From Phoenix dactylifera (Eukaryota; Streptophyta; Magnoliopsida; Arecales; Arecaceae), in the NCBI RefSeq assembly GCF_009389715.1, contig NW_024068179.1, forward strand, positions 62,001-126,000: a DNA stretch of 64,000 nt, written 5' to 3'. The translations under genes were made by a program, and so were the position numbers. Under the pieces are notes generated by a model. That model ran no database searches. It was not told the origin of the DNA and was given only the letters and a program-made list of their open reading frames with translations. This document shows, one piece after another, positions 11,241-23,399 of the stretch. The number at the start of each line of letters is the position of its first letter. The stretch's first letter is position 1.

Positions 11241-13079
11241 TCGCGAGAGAAGGATGGAGGAGAAGAAAGAAGAAAGAAGAAGGGGCATCGGGAAGAAGAG
11301 AAGAAAAAAGAAAAGAAAAAGAAAAGAAAAAAAAGAAAAGAAAAGAAAAGAAAAGAAAAATAAATAAATAAATGCATAAATAAGTGTGTGTGTGTATATA
11401 TATGAATGAACGAATAAATAAATAAAATAATAAATAAATATATTTCAATAAAATAAAATAATAAATAACTAAATAAATAAATAACGATCCGACACTCTTT
11501 TAGCGCTGCCGGCCTCGCAGGAGGAGAAGAAAGGAGGGAGGAGGAGAAGGAAGAAAGAAGAAGAAGCTTTGGGAAGAAGAGAAGAAAAAAGAAAAAAAAA
11601 GAAAAGGAAACAAAAAGAAGAAAAGAAAAGAAAAATAAAAAATAAAAAATAAAGAAAAATAAAGTTAACTCACTATTGCAATTAAGTTAGTAAGCTTGAA
11701 CATAGTGAACACAGTAAAACTATCTCTACATGCCATTTTTTTCCATCTTGGAAATTCAGTTAGAAAACAATAACATATACTTAAATCTTGTATCACAGTT
11801 AGTACCCTATCTCAAACCTTTTTTGCTCTATTTTTGCTCCATATTGGGAATTCAGTGTGTACGACGTTTTAGTACCTCACCTCAAACCTTATACATCAAT
11901 GTCGACATAGCACCTTATTGTGTACAGTGTTAATTTAACTGTATGTGCAGACAATTTATCTGTATGCCAAAACAATTAAATTGTGTGCAGAGTAGAATTT
12001 ACTGTGTGCACGGTTAATATAACTGTATTCTGGAGTAAAATAACAGTCTTGAAACATTTGTTTTAAATCTTATGCAATCTTCAGAAGGGTACAATAGCGA
12101 GGGAAACAAGAACATATGCATACGGCACATAAATATAAGATGAGTGCATTTGCATTTGATAAGTTTTGATCAATGTTTGGACTGAAGTCAAGTAGAAATA
12201 GATCTTAGACTAATGTGTTGTAAAAGATGAATGTAAATATGTGCATTTTTATTTTTTGTGTAATAAAATAACAGATAATATGATTATGTTGATTATGTTC
12301 AGATGATTGGCTTTCTTTTCGGCTTCTTGTCGGCTTCTTGTCATGCTCATTGCTGAAATGTCTATCATGATGACTTATTATAAGTTCTGAAAGAGTTTCA
12401 TAAACTATGCCGACACAGTTGTAATATGGTTATGAGGCCATAAACAGAAACATAAGCAGGACATGCTTAAATATCTATCACACTTTCAGAAAATCAATGT
12501 GCCAATTGAATTTGTGTTCCTCCAATTTGGTAATTCTGTTTGGAAATTTGTTTAAAATCGAAGGTTGTACTCCAAATGGTTGATAATCGAAAGTAGGTAC
12601 ATAACTTTTCATTATCAAGAGGCACCAAACTGACGATAAAGAGTACCGACAAATCTAACAACTAAAGCGTATCGGAGTTTGAGAAAATTTAGCATGCCAT
12701 TTTGCTCTATCTCCACATTTCAATTAGGAAACATAAACATAGGCTTAAATCTTGTGCCAAAATAGTTCAAGTGCTTAAAAGCGTATCAGAGTTTCAGAAA
12801 AATGAGCGTGCCATTTTGGGAATTCAGTTAGGTCCCATTATCATTTTGGATATCAATAATTATAGTTCCAGAATTTCAGAAATTGCAGCATGCCATTTTC
12901 TTTAAAAGCGTATTGGAGTTTCAAAATCCTCTGTGTGCCATTTTTGGGAATTATTCCATGGAAGCAATAACAAATGCTTAAATCTTGTATTAAAGTTTCA
13001 GATACTATTGTTCCTATGCTTAAAAGTGTATCGGAGTTTCATAAAATTCAGCGTGCCATCTTATGCAACATTTTCTGAA

Positions 13080-13760
13080 TATCACTTAACTGGGTGCACA
13101 GTTTAATTAACTATGTTCGCAGTTAATTTACCTGTGTTCGGAAACAAAGAAACTGTGTGCAGAGGGGAACTTATTGTGTGCATAATTGAAGTAACTATGT
13201 TTCGGGGTAGAATAACAGTCTTCAAACTTTGCCAAACCTTCTATTCATCAAAATTAGGTGTTCACTGCTTCATTAAGAGATGTAGCAATGTAGATTTAGT
13301 GTTTACTCCGTTTTAGTACCCCATCTCAAACCACTTTCAACAATTTCAGAATAATACTTAACTATGTGCGTAGTTTTATTAACTGTGTTCGCAGTTAATT
13401 TAACTGTGCTCAACAAATAAACTGTGTGCATAGTTGAAATAACTATGTTTTGGGATACAATAACGGTGTTCAAATATTACTAAACCTTCTACTAATCAAA
13501 AATAGGAGTTCACTGCTTCATTTTGGGATGTGCCAATCTAGATTGAGTGTTTATTCCCTTTTACTACCTTATCCCAATCACTTCTACAACAATTTCCTAA
13601 TAACACTTAACTGTGTGCACAGTTTTATTTACTGTGTTCGCAGACAAAATAACCGTGTTCCGAAACAAATAAACTGTGTGTACAGTATCATAAATTGTGT
13701 GCACAGTTGAAATAACTATGTTCCGGGGTAGAATAACAGTGATTAAACTTTGCCAAACCT
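13080..13760. repeat. Short direct repeats in the loop of the foldback element
   Basis: Phrases such as AACTGTGTGCACAGTT, AACTGTGTTCGCAG and a block beginning AATAACAGTCTTCAAAC recur about three times between 13080 and 13760, with spacing near 250-280 bp. The arms contain related phrases. The structure suggests local amplification before or during formation of the inverted repeat. Confidence 0.55.
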
Positions 13761-15109
13761 TCTACTCATCAAAAATAGGAGTTCACTACTTCATTTTGGG
13801 ATGTGCCAATCTAGATTTTGGCACGCTGCAATTTCTAAAATTCTGGAACTAACTGAATTTCCAAAATGACATGTTGTACACATTAAAGTTTACCGCAACA
13901 GTATTGTAAGTGTGTGCCGATGCATAGTTTAGTCACTTTTTGAGAACCAATAAGTTACATTTCAGCTTCTGAGCAATGAGCATGATAGCAAGTAGAAAAT
14001 TTAGCCAATCATCTCAACATAATCAACATAATCTAATTTTCTGTTTAAATGCTATATGACACAAAAAAATGCAAATGCACTCATCTTACACTCAACTTTT
14101 ACAACACATAGAAAACTATCTCTTCCTACTTGACTACATTCCGTACATAAATATTTTCTTATTCTTGCTATTCTTGTAGGCAAGAAGCCATAAAATTTAG
14201 AGATCTTTGAGATCGGTTTGAAGTGGATGTGTCGTATGCATATGTTCTTGTTTCCCTCGCTATTGTACTCTTGTGAAGATTGCGTTGGATTTAAAACAAA
14301 TGTTTTAAGACTGTTATTTTACCCCAAAATACAGTTATATTAACCGTGCACACAGTAAATTCTACTCTGTACATAATTTAATTATTTTGGCATACAGATA
14401 AATTGTCTACGCACACAGTTAAATTAACTGTGCACATAGTAAGGTGTTATGCCGACATTGATGTATAAGATTTGAGGTGAGATACTAAAACGTCGTACAC
14501 ACTGAATTTCTAATATGGAGCAAATGGAGCAAAAAAGGTTTGAGATGAGGTACTAACTGTGATACAAGATTTAAGCATATATTATTGTTTTCTAATTGAA
14601 TTTCTAAGATGGAGGAAAATGGCACGCAGAAATAGTTTTACTGTGTGCACTGTATTCAAGCTTACTAACTTAATTGCAATAGTGAGTTAACTTTATTTTT
14701 CTTTTCTTTTTTTTCTTTTCTTCTTTTTCTTTCCTTTTCTTTTGTTTCTTTTTTTCTTTTTTCTTCTCTTCTTCCCGAAGCTTCTTCTTCTTTCTTTTTT
14801 CTTCTCTTCCCTCCTTTCTTCTCCTCTCGCGAGGCTGGCGACGCCGGAAGAGTGCCAGATCGTTATTTATTTATTTAGTTATTTATTATTTTATTTTATT
14901 GGAATATATTTATTTATTATCTTAATTATTTATTTATTTATTCATTCATTCATATATATATATTTTTATTTATTTATGCATTTATTTATTTTTTATATAT
15001 TTATTTTTTTTATTTTTCCTTTTTTTCTTTTCTTTTTCTTTTCTTTTTTCTTCCCTTCTTCCTGATGCCTCTTCTTTTTTCTTCTTTCTTCTCCTCCCGC
15101 GAGGCCGGC

Positions 15110-15560
15110 GGCGCTGGAAGAGTGCTGAGGCCGGCGGAGCACGGCTGAGACCCTTTCTCCTCCGGATCATCTTGCGGGCAGCGATGGTGGAGAAGAAGCG
15201 CGAGTGGAGGTCGAGTTCAAGGGAGGCGGCGGCGGAGACGGCGGCGAAGAGGGAGTCGAACTTGGCTTGGAGGTCGGAGATCTGGTAGGCGGCGGCCGAG
15301 TGGGCGGAGGTTGTGGAGAGGAGGGCAAACGAGGGAAGCGAGGAGGTCGGGAGTGAGGGGGTGCGGGAGGAGGAGGGCGGCGGCGACGAGGAGGAAGATT
15401 AGGAGTGAGGCGGCGAACTGGAGGGCGCCGAGGCGGTGGATGGGGGAGCGGTCGTCGGCCACGGCGGAGGATAGGAAGGCATAATGGGGGAAGAAGAAGG
15501 TGAGTTTCAGTTTGGGGAGAAAAACTGGGTACTTTGAGGAGGGGTATTTTCGTCTCATAA
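15110..15560 (-). pseudogene. Captured gene fragment, right arm of the Mutator-like element
   Basis: The minus frame from about 15558 encodes about 110 residues. It includes a hydrophobic stretch rich in Leu, Ala, Val and Pro that could form one or two membrane segments, then shifts frame near 15300 into a helical, Ala-rich part. The left arm holds only the inner portion. I do not recognise the parent protein. The frameshift and lack of start context argue that it is a fragment. Confidence 0.5.
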
Positions 15561-15694
15561 AAATACTCTCAAGGACCGGGAATTAAACATACTAAAATTA
15601 TTGGACTGGTTGTTATAAGACTAGTGATCAACAGGGATTTATTGTTATACTAGACTCTTTTGAAGGGTGGGGAATTAATTTCTCCAATTATCTA

Positions 15695-16250
15695 TATATA
15701 GATACAAACTAGCATCTAACAATATTCATATTTATATTTGTATTCATAAAAAAAAATAAATATGAAAATATGAGAATAAACTAAAAATTTAGTGTATATC
15801 CAAATATCCAATTCTATTTGTAATTTAGATAGTTCTCATAAATATTTTTTTTAAAAAAATGAGAACTATATCAATATGTTTTTAATTCAACTTTTTTTCT
15901 GCATAACAATGTCTTTTGACTTGATAGATTGCATCCTTAACGGTTAGTTTCTAAATTCAAGATACATAACTCAATAGGATTATGAGGATCCACAAAATGG
16001 GTGAGATCAGATGATTAAGCGACAATCGCACCACATCGGCAAATTATGCAGTTGGCTTATTTTTTTCAATCTTTATGAGCAATGCTGTGGCAATCAACAT
16101 TCTTAAACCAATAAATTTTAACAATTTTCAAATGAAATATATGTGGCAAGTTGATCAAAAGTTGCTTTGACAACCAGTTTTAGATACAACACAGCTTCTT
16201 TAACCTTGGTAGGGGCTTCTTCGAATATCGATCCTCTAAAAAAACACAGC
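15695..16250. other. AT-rich spacer
   Basis: No gene or transposon terminus is recognised. It separates the foldback element from the 3' flank of epoxide hydrolase pseudogene C. Confidence 0.5.
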
Positions 16251-16619
16251 TTCCGTAGCTAATTTTTTACTCCTTGCAGTAGGGAGAATCCAAAACCGTT
16301 CTCGACTTTTTCCTGAACAAAGGAGAGGTACCAACTGCATGGATTGAGCCTCTGACATAAAAAACTGTCGAATAGATGGAGATTTTTTATTCCTTCTTTT
16401 TTTGCCAACTTTCTGAAGAGTCCTTCGGCATGCATACTCAAGTAGAGTAAATTCCGCTAGAACTAACAGAGAACAGACATCTTTAATTTACATTCCCCCC
16501 AAAAACAAAAGTGAGGGGTAAGAAAGCAAGCACTAAGAACTTAAACCCTTTCCAGCCAGAGAGATTGTTGGAGCTTTTTGTTCTTTCAACTTATTTCATG
16601 CTTTCCATGGCACATCAAC

Positions 16620-18625
16620 CACATATTAACTCAGAAGTTTTGAAAGAAGTCATAGATATGTTCAGTGATCTCATGTGCCTATTCCTGGATGAAGTGCTAG
16701 GCTCCCTCCATAACAACTAACTCCGGAAGGAATGGAACATTTTGCTTAAAGCCACCAAGGTACGTGGTCTTGGACATACCTGGGTGACCCAGTTCTGCTT
16801 CGATAAACTCAACTTGTACTTTTATTTGCACCCACTACAAGGAAAAAAAAAAAAAAAAAGCGCATAGCCGACACATAAGCATTGGTAATTTGCTTTCTGA
16901 TGCTTTTTAAAGCATCGCAAAAGCGTCGGCAATTAGCGATAACAAGCGTCGGTAATCCTGATTTTAATTATGCTTTAAAACATCGTTAAAAATAATTTTT
17001 TTATTTAAAAAAATTTAAAACTCTGTATGCAAATCCTTCCCATGCAACAGAGTCTATATATAGCTAGCATGTCCAACAGAGTCTCTTCTCTGATCCCTTC
17101 AAAGATTGCAGCTTCTATAATCTCTCTAATCTCAGATTGGTCCATTCTTCTCGAGACTCCAAGACTTCTGAATCTACCAACTGGGCTATATCAGCGACAT
17201 CTCCTCTCTACTTTTCCCATGTAAAGATCCACTCCTTAATGATGCTTTTAGCTCTCTCTGGGCTAAAACATTCATAGGAGTCCCAAATCCGTTTCTCCAC
17301 CTCCCTCACACGGTCCAACAGAAGTTGGAATGATCGATCTAGCTTCTTGGTATTGGCATATTGAGAAAGAAAAGAAGCAGACCCAAGAAGCTTTTTAAAA
17401 CCAACCCAAAAAACATCACCGAACTAAAACTTGATGTTGAGGGAGAACCAGAAAAAAAAAAAAGAAACAAAGAAAGAATTCATTACAATTTATATAGATG
17501 TTAGGGGTTAAAGAAATGTTGTTATACTTCCCAATAAACTTGCAAAACAAAAGGAAAGGATGGATGCCTGCTAGCAGGCATATTTCCTCTGCGCACATTA
17601 AAAAAAAATAATAACAAAAATAACAAATTTAAGCTTAAAAAATGAAATATAAACATGCACTAATGATCAACACCTTCTTCGCCCCGGCCTAGATGTGCTT
17701 CCGAGACCCTTCCCTGTCCACGAACACCCTCGGGAGGAGGAGAAGGCTCTCCGGCGTGGGGAGGTCAGCCAGAGGGAGGAGAAAGAGGAGGATGACAAGA
17801 AGGAGGCCACCGAGGGGGAGAAGGAGAAGGGGACCGGTGAGGCTAGGCATGGAGGCGGAGGCTCTTTCGGATCTAGGGCTAAAATTGATGGATGGAAAGG
17901 GTTGGTAGGTATTTGAGATAAGTGTCATTTCCATTTTGGTTTCCAACGATGCTTTTTAGTGTCGTCTAAATCAAGCTCTCGCCGACGTTTTAGAGAAAGC
18001 ATCGGTATCTCCCAACTCTATTTAGAAGCCTCGACAAATTTTGGCACGCCAGCCAAATTGCCAATGCTTCTCCCTAGCGTCGGCAGTTGGATGTTAGAAA
18101 TTAGTGTTTTTCCTATAGTGACCACTGTTCATGGTGCTACCACCTCCCATTTTCTGCACAAAAGCCTCAACAATACAAAGAACCAGTCCATTTAAAACAC
18201 TCTAAACCTGCAATTTTTAAGGGACAGAATAAAAGAAGGTGGATTGGTTGCAGAAAATTAAGGAGCTTAATCCCCTCCAAATCTAGAATACTAACTAGAT
18301 TAACTATTAACTTGGTAGGGTTGCCTCATTATATGTGAGGCACTTCTCTGATGCTATAATTTTAATTTGATCTAAAATTGTTGGAAACTTACATTGCTAG
18401 CTGATCGGTCCCATAAAAAAGGACTCGTCAAATTTGCTTGCACAATATATAGTTGATGTCCCTTCTAAGAGCCAAGAAGTCTATGCAATTTGCTCCAACA
18501 CATACTAACCTTCCTTGAGTATGAGATGATATCCTGGATTTCTGAGATGGTAGAAATCTTCTGAAAATTGATGCAATCTCTTTGTGAGCAAACTATGGCT
18601 CTATAGCTCCAGCTTCCTACCCTAA
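16620..18625 (-). pseudogene. Epoxide hydrolase copy C, pseudogene split by a CACTA element
   Basis: The segment 16625-16832 plus 18121-18165 matches exon 4 of copy D (24614-24860), and 18388-18625 matches exon 3 (25034-25266), in the same order and strand. Exon 3 has several indels and in-frame damage. Exons 1 and 2 were not found between 18626 and 24450. The 3' flank near 16430-16500 matches 24400-24460 in front of copy D's end, so the whole unit was duplicated. Exon 4 is interrupted at the codons for the strand before the catalytic acid by the 1288-bp element described next. Confidence 0.85.
16833..18120. mobile_element. Non-autonomous CACTA element, 1288 bp, inside a pseudogene exon
   Basis: The ends are CACTACAAGGAAAAA at the left and TTTTTCCTATAGTG at the right, inverted copies of each other with one mismatch and one indel. 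A 3-bp target duplication ACC flanks it at 16830-16832 and 18121-18123, as expected for CACTA (En/Spm) elements. Removing the element rejoins the epoxide hydrolase exon exactly at the place predicted from copy D. Subterminal repeats of the form AGCGTCGGCAA occur in both orientations (16905-16950, 17980-18090). The GC-rich centre (17680-17890) has no convincing coding frame. Confidence 0.9.
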
Positions 18626-18709
18626 CATTATGAAATAATTATTAAACAAGAAGATTAGAAATGAAACAAAACTGACGCCAAACCACAATCCCGGATGGTA
18701 GATGCATAC

Positions 18710-20871
18710 TGTCACGCCCCCGGCCCGAGATCGCGAGCCGGGGGTCCGCGCTAACCGCTGCACACCCGTAGGAAACTCTCCCCACGAGCATGCAAGGCAT
18801 CTTAACCAAATCTAAAAAATGTAACTAAAATAATTCAGATGAAATAAATGCAATCTTATTCCATTGACTAACTTGAGTCATAAAGTCTCACAGTTCTAAA
18901 TACGCAGTGGAACAATAAAGATAAAACATCAATTAAAATAAACCCTAATCTAAGATAACTTATGCCACAGTTTTTCTAGTCGCTCTCCCATTTTGAAACC
19001 CCGATAGGTTAGTTCTCGAAATCTGTAAAACAACAAAAAATTGTATAATGAGCTAGACAGCCCAGTAAGTAATAAACACCTTAACTAGTCAAATCATATA
19101 ATAACATAAAATATAAATTACAAATTACGATGAATCAACATAATAACATAATCAATTCATTTTCAAATACAAATTCATTGAAATCTGTATCTTTTAAATA
19201 TCCATATGCATAATCGTAAATCTGATTCGAAACAAATCACATTCATCTCAACATTCTTTAACTACGACCACACTTATACCCTGTGGCTAAGCTAGAAACA
19301 GAACCGCACTTATACCCTGCGGAGTGGGCCAGAATACCGTACTTATACCCTGCGGAGTGGGCCAAAATACCATACTTATACCATGCGGAATGGGCCAGAA
19401 TACCACACTTATACCCTGTGGTGGGGCCAGATTTGCCAATGCATAACCCCCAATTGGCAGGATCCAAAACATAGTCAGGCTGAGAGTTCCAAATCTGATG
19501 CACATCAAAATTCTTTTAGTAACATAATAGATATATCATAATCCGATCTAAATATGCATACACGATCCAAGAGCAGTAAATATAATAATAGTCCGAAAAA
19601 TAGTATTCCAATTCACATATCTATTTTTCATTCAAATCATCATCTCGTAAAATTCATAAATCACATATAAATTCATTAACAAGTTATTCGATGCAAAAAT
19701 AATATTATATAAATGAAGAGTCTAGAGAAGGCAGTTCATTACTTACCTTGAACACGATCCACAACAAATCTAATTAATCTTACAAATCCCTCGCAGAACC
19801 TAATATCCAAAAATCATATTTTTCTTTTAAAATTCATCACAATATATATAAAACTTAAATTTTAACATTCTCCCAGAGCCGACACTTGCAGAAGTGTCTA
19901 GCACCCCGAGTTCGGATTCGGATTCGGGTTCATACCCGTAAACCACCCTCCTTCTTTTATTTTATTTTATTATTATTATTTTCTTTCTTTCTTTCTTTTC
20001 TTTTTCTTTCTTTTCTTTTCTTTTCTTTCTTTTCTTTTCTTTTCTTTCCTTTTCCTTTTTCCTTCTTCTCCCGAAGCTTCCTCTCCTTCCTTTTTTTTCG
20101 TTTTCTTCTCTTCCCCTCTTCTCCTGTGTCCATGGAGGGGGAGGCGCGACCCCATGCCGAGGCTCGGAAGAGGCAGCGGCCTGAGGCCGGCGGCGCTGGC
20201 TGCGCCTGCGGCCAGTCGGCGATGCCCGCAACTCGCGATGGCCGGCTCTCTCTCCGTCCCGTGGAGAAGAGAGGGCTCGGGAGGACGGCAACCGACCCTC
20301 TGTTCTTCCCCTAAAGGAGAGGGAGAGCTCAAGAGGGGAAGTGCCCGTGGTGGGGATCAGTGGCGTCGAAGATGCTCGCGGCCGCACACGGGTAAGTCCC
20401 CTCTTCCCTCTCTTCTTCTTTCTTTCTTTCTTTCTTTCTTTCTTCTTCTTCTTCTTCTTCTTCTTCTTCTTCTTCTTCTTTTTGAATCCAATCCCGGCAT
20501 TTGGCCGGCTCAAAACCTTTGTAAATCATGGATAAACATCAAACAGGAGGAGACGAAAGTTAGGAGCCCTTACCTTGGCCCCGACGAAGGTCCGGCGGCA
20601 ATGGAGGAAGAGGAAGACCACCCGTGCCGTGGCTTCTCGACTCTCTCTCTCTCTCCCTCTTGGGCGGCTGCACGAGGAGGAAGATGGGACTCGGGGTTTG
20701 CGGCTCCTCCTCGAATGGCTTCAATGGGAGGAAGAAGCCCTAAAAAAACCAGGGATCTGGCTTCCACGGGATGGCTCCCTTCATCCCGTGCCCTCACGTG
20801 CAATGCACGTGAGGCCGAAAACTTGGGGCTGGGCCGGTCGAGTGGATCGGGCCCAGTTTCAGGTTCTCACA
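18710..20871 (-). repeat. Del/Tekay-like LTR (3' side of the composite element)
   Basis: On the minus strand it begins TGTGAGAACC at 20871 and ends GGGGGCGTGACA at 18710. A polypurine tract (20874-20886) abuts its start. A frame ending ENFVDEISIKGGRM stops within its first bases, a typical C-terminus of chromovirus polyproteins. It contains a 33-bp tandem repeat (19273-19440), a pyrimidine-rich tract (19950-20060) and a TTTC/TTC microsatellite (20410-20482). Confidence 0.75.
19273..19440. repeat. 33-bp tandem repeat, about five copies
   Basis: The phrase CTTATACCCTGCGGAGTGGG, with small changes, begins at 19273, 19309, 19342, 19375 and 19408, giving one step of 36 and then steps of 33 bp. 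It lies inside the 2.16-kb LTR. Confidence 0.85.
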
Positions 20872-21402
20872 TCCTTCCCCCCTTAATAGAAATTTCGTCC
20901 ACGAAATTTTCATACATGTAGTTGAAGAGTAGAGAATACTTCTTACAAATCAAGTCATAATGCTCTTCAAATCAAAATCGTCTTATCTGACCAATGTCAA
21001 ATAATTCTATTCACCGCACTTCCTCCGCACACTCTGATTTAAACCTCAACATACCCGTGTCAAGTCCAGATTTTTTTTTTCTAGAATTAATTGCTTATTG
21101 GTACATTCATTATTATGTGTTAATCTGTGTGAACACTTTCGAAATTTAAAAGTTCATATTCTTCTTTTAACAATTAATCAAAAAAATTGTTGTGTAACTA
21201 TTTAATCTTTTGTAGTAGTATAATGAGTTGTCTAACAAAGAGCAGTGGACATGGCTAGACAATAATTAGAAATAAATATTGGGACTAGATTAATACCTGT
21301 TGTCAACACCTCAGAAGCCTGTGCATCTTGCTATATAAGTGCAAATACTCTTTCTTGAGTTTTTGGCCCCTGACTTCCTTCTATTGCCTGAGTAGAACTA
21401 TT

Positions 21403-22464
21403 CTAGTTTCTCTGTAGGCAGTCTGCAATTTTATGACCTATCTTACCGCATTTAAAGCAGGCACCAGTGTTCCAATGGCAATCCTTGTCGGCATGAGCCT
21501 TACCACATCTGGAACATTTATTGATATTCATCTGCTTAGGGTTGTCACTCGCTGATTTCTTGTTTGAACTCTCGGCGTTTTCATTGCTCTGCCCCTGAAA
21601 TTCATTTGAACTGTTCCTCTTCTTTTGATTTCTTTCCCTTTCCAACCATTCATCATTAACTTCCCTTTCAATTATTAAAGCCTTATTTACCACAGCTGCA
21701 TAAGTAGTCAATTCATAAGGTACCACTTGTTTTCTAATTTTTGTCTTTAGTCCCATCTCAAATTTATGCGCTCGATCTAGCTCATCCTCGACTAACTTTG
21801 GAACAAATTTGGCTAGCTCGGTAAACTTAGCTTCATATTCTGCAACAATCATATTTCTTTGCTTTAGATGAATAAACTCCTGCTCTTTCTGTGTCCTTAC
21901 ACTCCGAAGAAAATACTTATCATAAAATGCTCCTCGAAATCTTTTCCAAGTGAGTGGCTCCCTATCCTGCTCATATTTATGTTCCAACATCCGCCACCAG
22001 TTGAATGCCTCACCTTGCATCATGTATGATGCAAACAAAATCTTTTTATCATCCTGCCATCTCAAGACAGCAAATGTTTTTTCCATCTCTGTAAGCCAAT
22101 TGTCTGCTTCCAACGGTTCTGTAGTCCCCTTGAAAGCTGGAGGAGCCAGCCTCTTAAATATAGCTATATTGCTACGCTGTTCACACTGTTCCCCTCATCC
22201 TTGCTATGGTTGTGTCTGGGGCAACTGCGCTTGTTGGAGCAACTGCTGTTGCACCTGCTATTGCATCTGCATAAGGCCCACTATGGTCTGCATAACCTGG
22301 CTTAAGCCCGGTTCTTGTTGTCTTGTCTGAGTATCACTAGCAAGATTGACGACTCTCTCCTGCTGAGGGGTGTTACCAACTTGTTGGGGTGCGCTGCTAT
22401 TTTGCAGGTTTGGTGCCTTATCAGTAGCTCTGCGAGTAGTCTTTCTCATCCGACGTGGAGGCAT
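21403..22464 (-). pseudogene. Gag of the composite element (Del/Tekay type), disrupted
   Basis: The minus frame 22113-21403 encodes a Ty3/gypsy gag core (W-L-x-E-M-E-K-x-F near its start, a FNWW motif, then YLRS-like and EFIHL parts) and ends in two zinc-knuckle-like segments, the second reading CFKCGKIGHKIADC. The N-terminal part is in another frame starting at 22464. Stops near 22190-22255 separate the two, so the gene is broken. No protease, RT or integrase follows; after 21403 only about 500 nt of unrecognised sequence lead to the polyprotein end at 20914. Confidence 0.8.
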
Positions 22465-22645
22465 CCTGACTTATATCTATCAAATAGCAGCACGCCAATA
22501 ATAAGCTTACCAATTAATTAATAGTATATAGGATGGCTTGTTACAATTATCATAAACTAACGTCCTAATGTCCCTAGTGTCTACCTACCTACACTCATAT
22601 CATGTCAGATTTTCTTATCTTAGATTTTTTTTTTCTTCCATTCAT

Positions 22646-22657
22646 GCTCTGATACCA
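22646..22657 (-). promoter_or_regulatory. Primer binding site for initiator tRNA-Met
   Basis: The minus strand reads TGGTATCAGAGC, the usual plant primer binding site complementary to the 3' end of initiator methionine tRNA. It is two bases from the end of the 137-bp LTR at 22660 and leads into the gag leader. The same motif recurs at 23249-23260 between the other LTR copies. Confidence 0.85.
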
Positions 22658-22659
22658 TT

Positions 22660-23399
22660 TGTAACAACCCATGATTTCACCCAAAATGGCTAGCCGAAAG
22701 TTATTATTTAGGTTTCTTGATCCTGTATAAGTACCCAAGATCTATCCAGTGAATAACCGATGTGGGACTAAACACACGCCCGCACGGGTCCTCACAGTCT
22801 CTCCCCGTTCAAGCCCTAACATCCTTGTCAGGCTAGGGTTCAAATCCATTCAAATCAAATCACAAACACCACGATTGGCTCGTGGTCAGCCTCAATGGAT
22901 CCGTGCTGCAGTGTCCCCTAGTCCACATAGGTTATGGGCCGGGTCCGCTCTAATACCATTTGTAACAACCCAGGATCTCACCCAAAATGGCTAGCCGGAA
23001 GGTATTATTTGGGTTCCTTGATCCTGTATAAGTACCCAAGATCTACCCAGCGAATAACAGATGTGGGACTAAACACACGCCCGCACGGGTCCTCACATAC
23101 TCCCCCCGTTCAAGCCCTGACGTCCTCGTCAGGCTAAGGGTTCATATCTATTCAAATCTAATCACAAACACCACGATTGGCCCGTGGTCAGCCCCAATGG
23201 ATCTGTGCTACAGTGGCCTATAGTCCACATAGGTTATGAGCCGGGTTGGCTCTGATACCATTTGTAACAACCTAGGAGCTCACCCAAAATGGCTAGTCGG
23301 AAGTTATTATTTAGGTTCCTTGATCCTGTATAAGTATCCAAGATCTATCCAGCGAATAATTGATGTGGGACTAAATACACGCCCGCATGGGTCGTCACA
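22660..23399 (-). repeat. Three tandem 137-bp TRIM-like LTRs with two internal segments
   Basis: LTR copies lie at 22660-22796, 22961-23097 and 23263-23399. On the minus strand each starts TGTGAGGACC (or TGTGACGACC) and ends GGTTGTTACA (one copy TAGGTTGTTACA), and each contains AGTCCCACATCG. The internal segments (22797-22960, 23098-23262) carry a primer binding site and a short purine tract and are non-coding. This layout is that of a terminal-repeat retrotransposon in miniature multiplied head to tail. Confidence 0.85.

Larger units (their letters stand above)
10811..15685. mobile_element. Mutator-like foldback element, 4875 bp, one giant inverted repeat
   Basis: A 9-bp target duplication AATTATCTA flanks the element at 10802-10810 and 15686-15694, the length typical of Mutator-like elements. 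The ends are related inverted repeats: GGGGAAACTAAT at the left, and the reverse complement of the right end starts GGAGAAATTAAT. The similarity continues inward on both sides through a purine/pyrimidine-rich tract (11260-11670 against 14700-15110), repeats containing AACTGTGTGC, and sequence to at least 12330 and about 13920; scattered matches reach 12890 and 13815. No transposase is visible. GC-rich gene-like pieces lie in both arms (see the separate entries). A transcript through the element would fold into a kilobase-scale hairpin. Confidence 0.85.
18710..23399 (-). mobile_element. Composite LTR retroelement with mismatched termini, one target duplication
   Basis: CATAC occurs directly before 18710 (18705-18709) and directly after 23399 (23400-23404), so the whole block seems to have integrated as one unit. 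The left end is a 2162-bp Del/Tekay-type LTR (18710-20871). The right end is a 137-bp TRIM-like LTR, present three times. In between, on the minus strand, are a degraded gag, the last codons of a polyprotein and a polypurine tract; most of pol is missing. Both LTR types start TGTGAG and end in ACA on the minus strand. Confidence 0.75.

Noticed and set aside
14742-15065. Phe-rich plus-strand frame of 107 codons with apparent membrane segments
   Set aside because: Translation of a TTC/TTTCT tract in the right arm of the foldback element; mirrored as a Lys/Arg-rich frame in the left arm.
19886-20921. Long frames on both strands (up to 255 codons)
   Set aside because: Low-complexity translations of pyrimidine tracts and a TTTC/TTC microsatellite inside an LTR.
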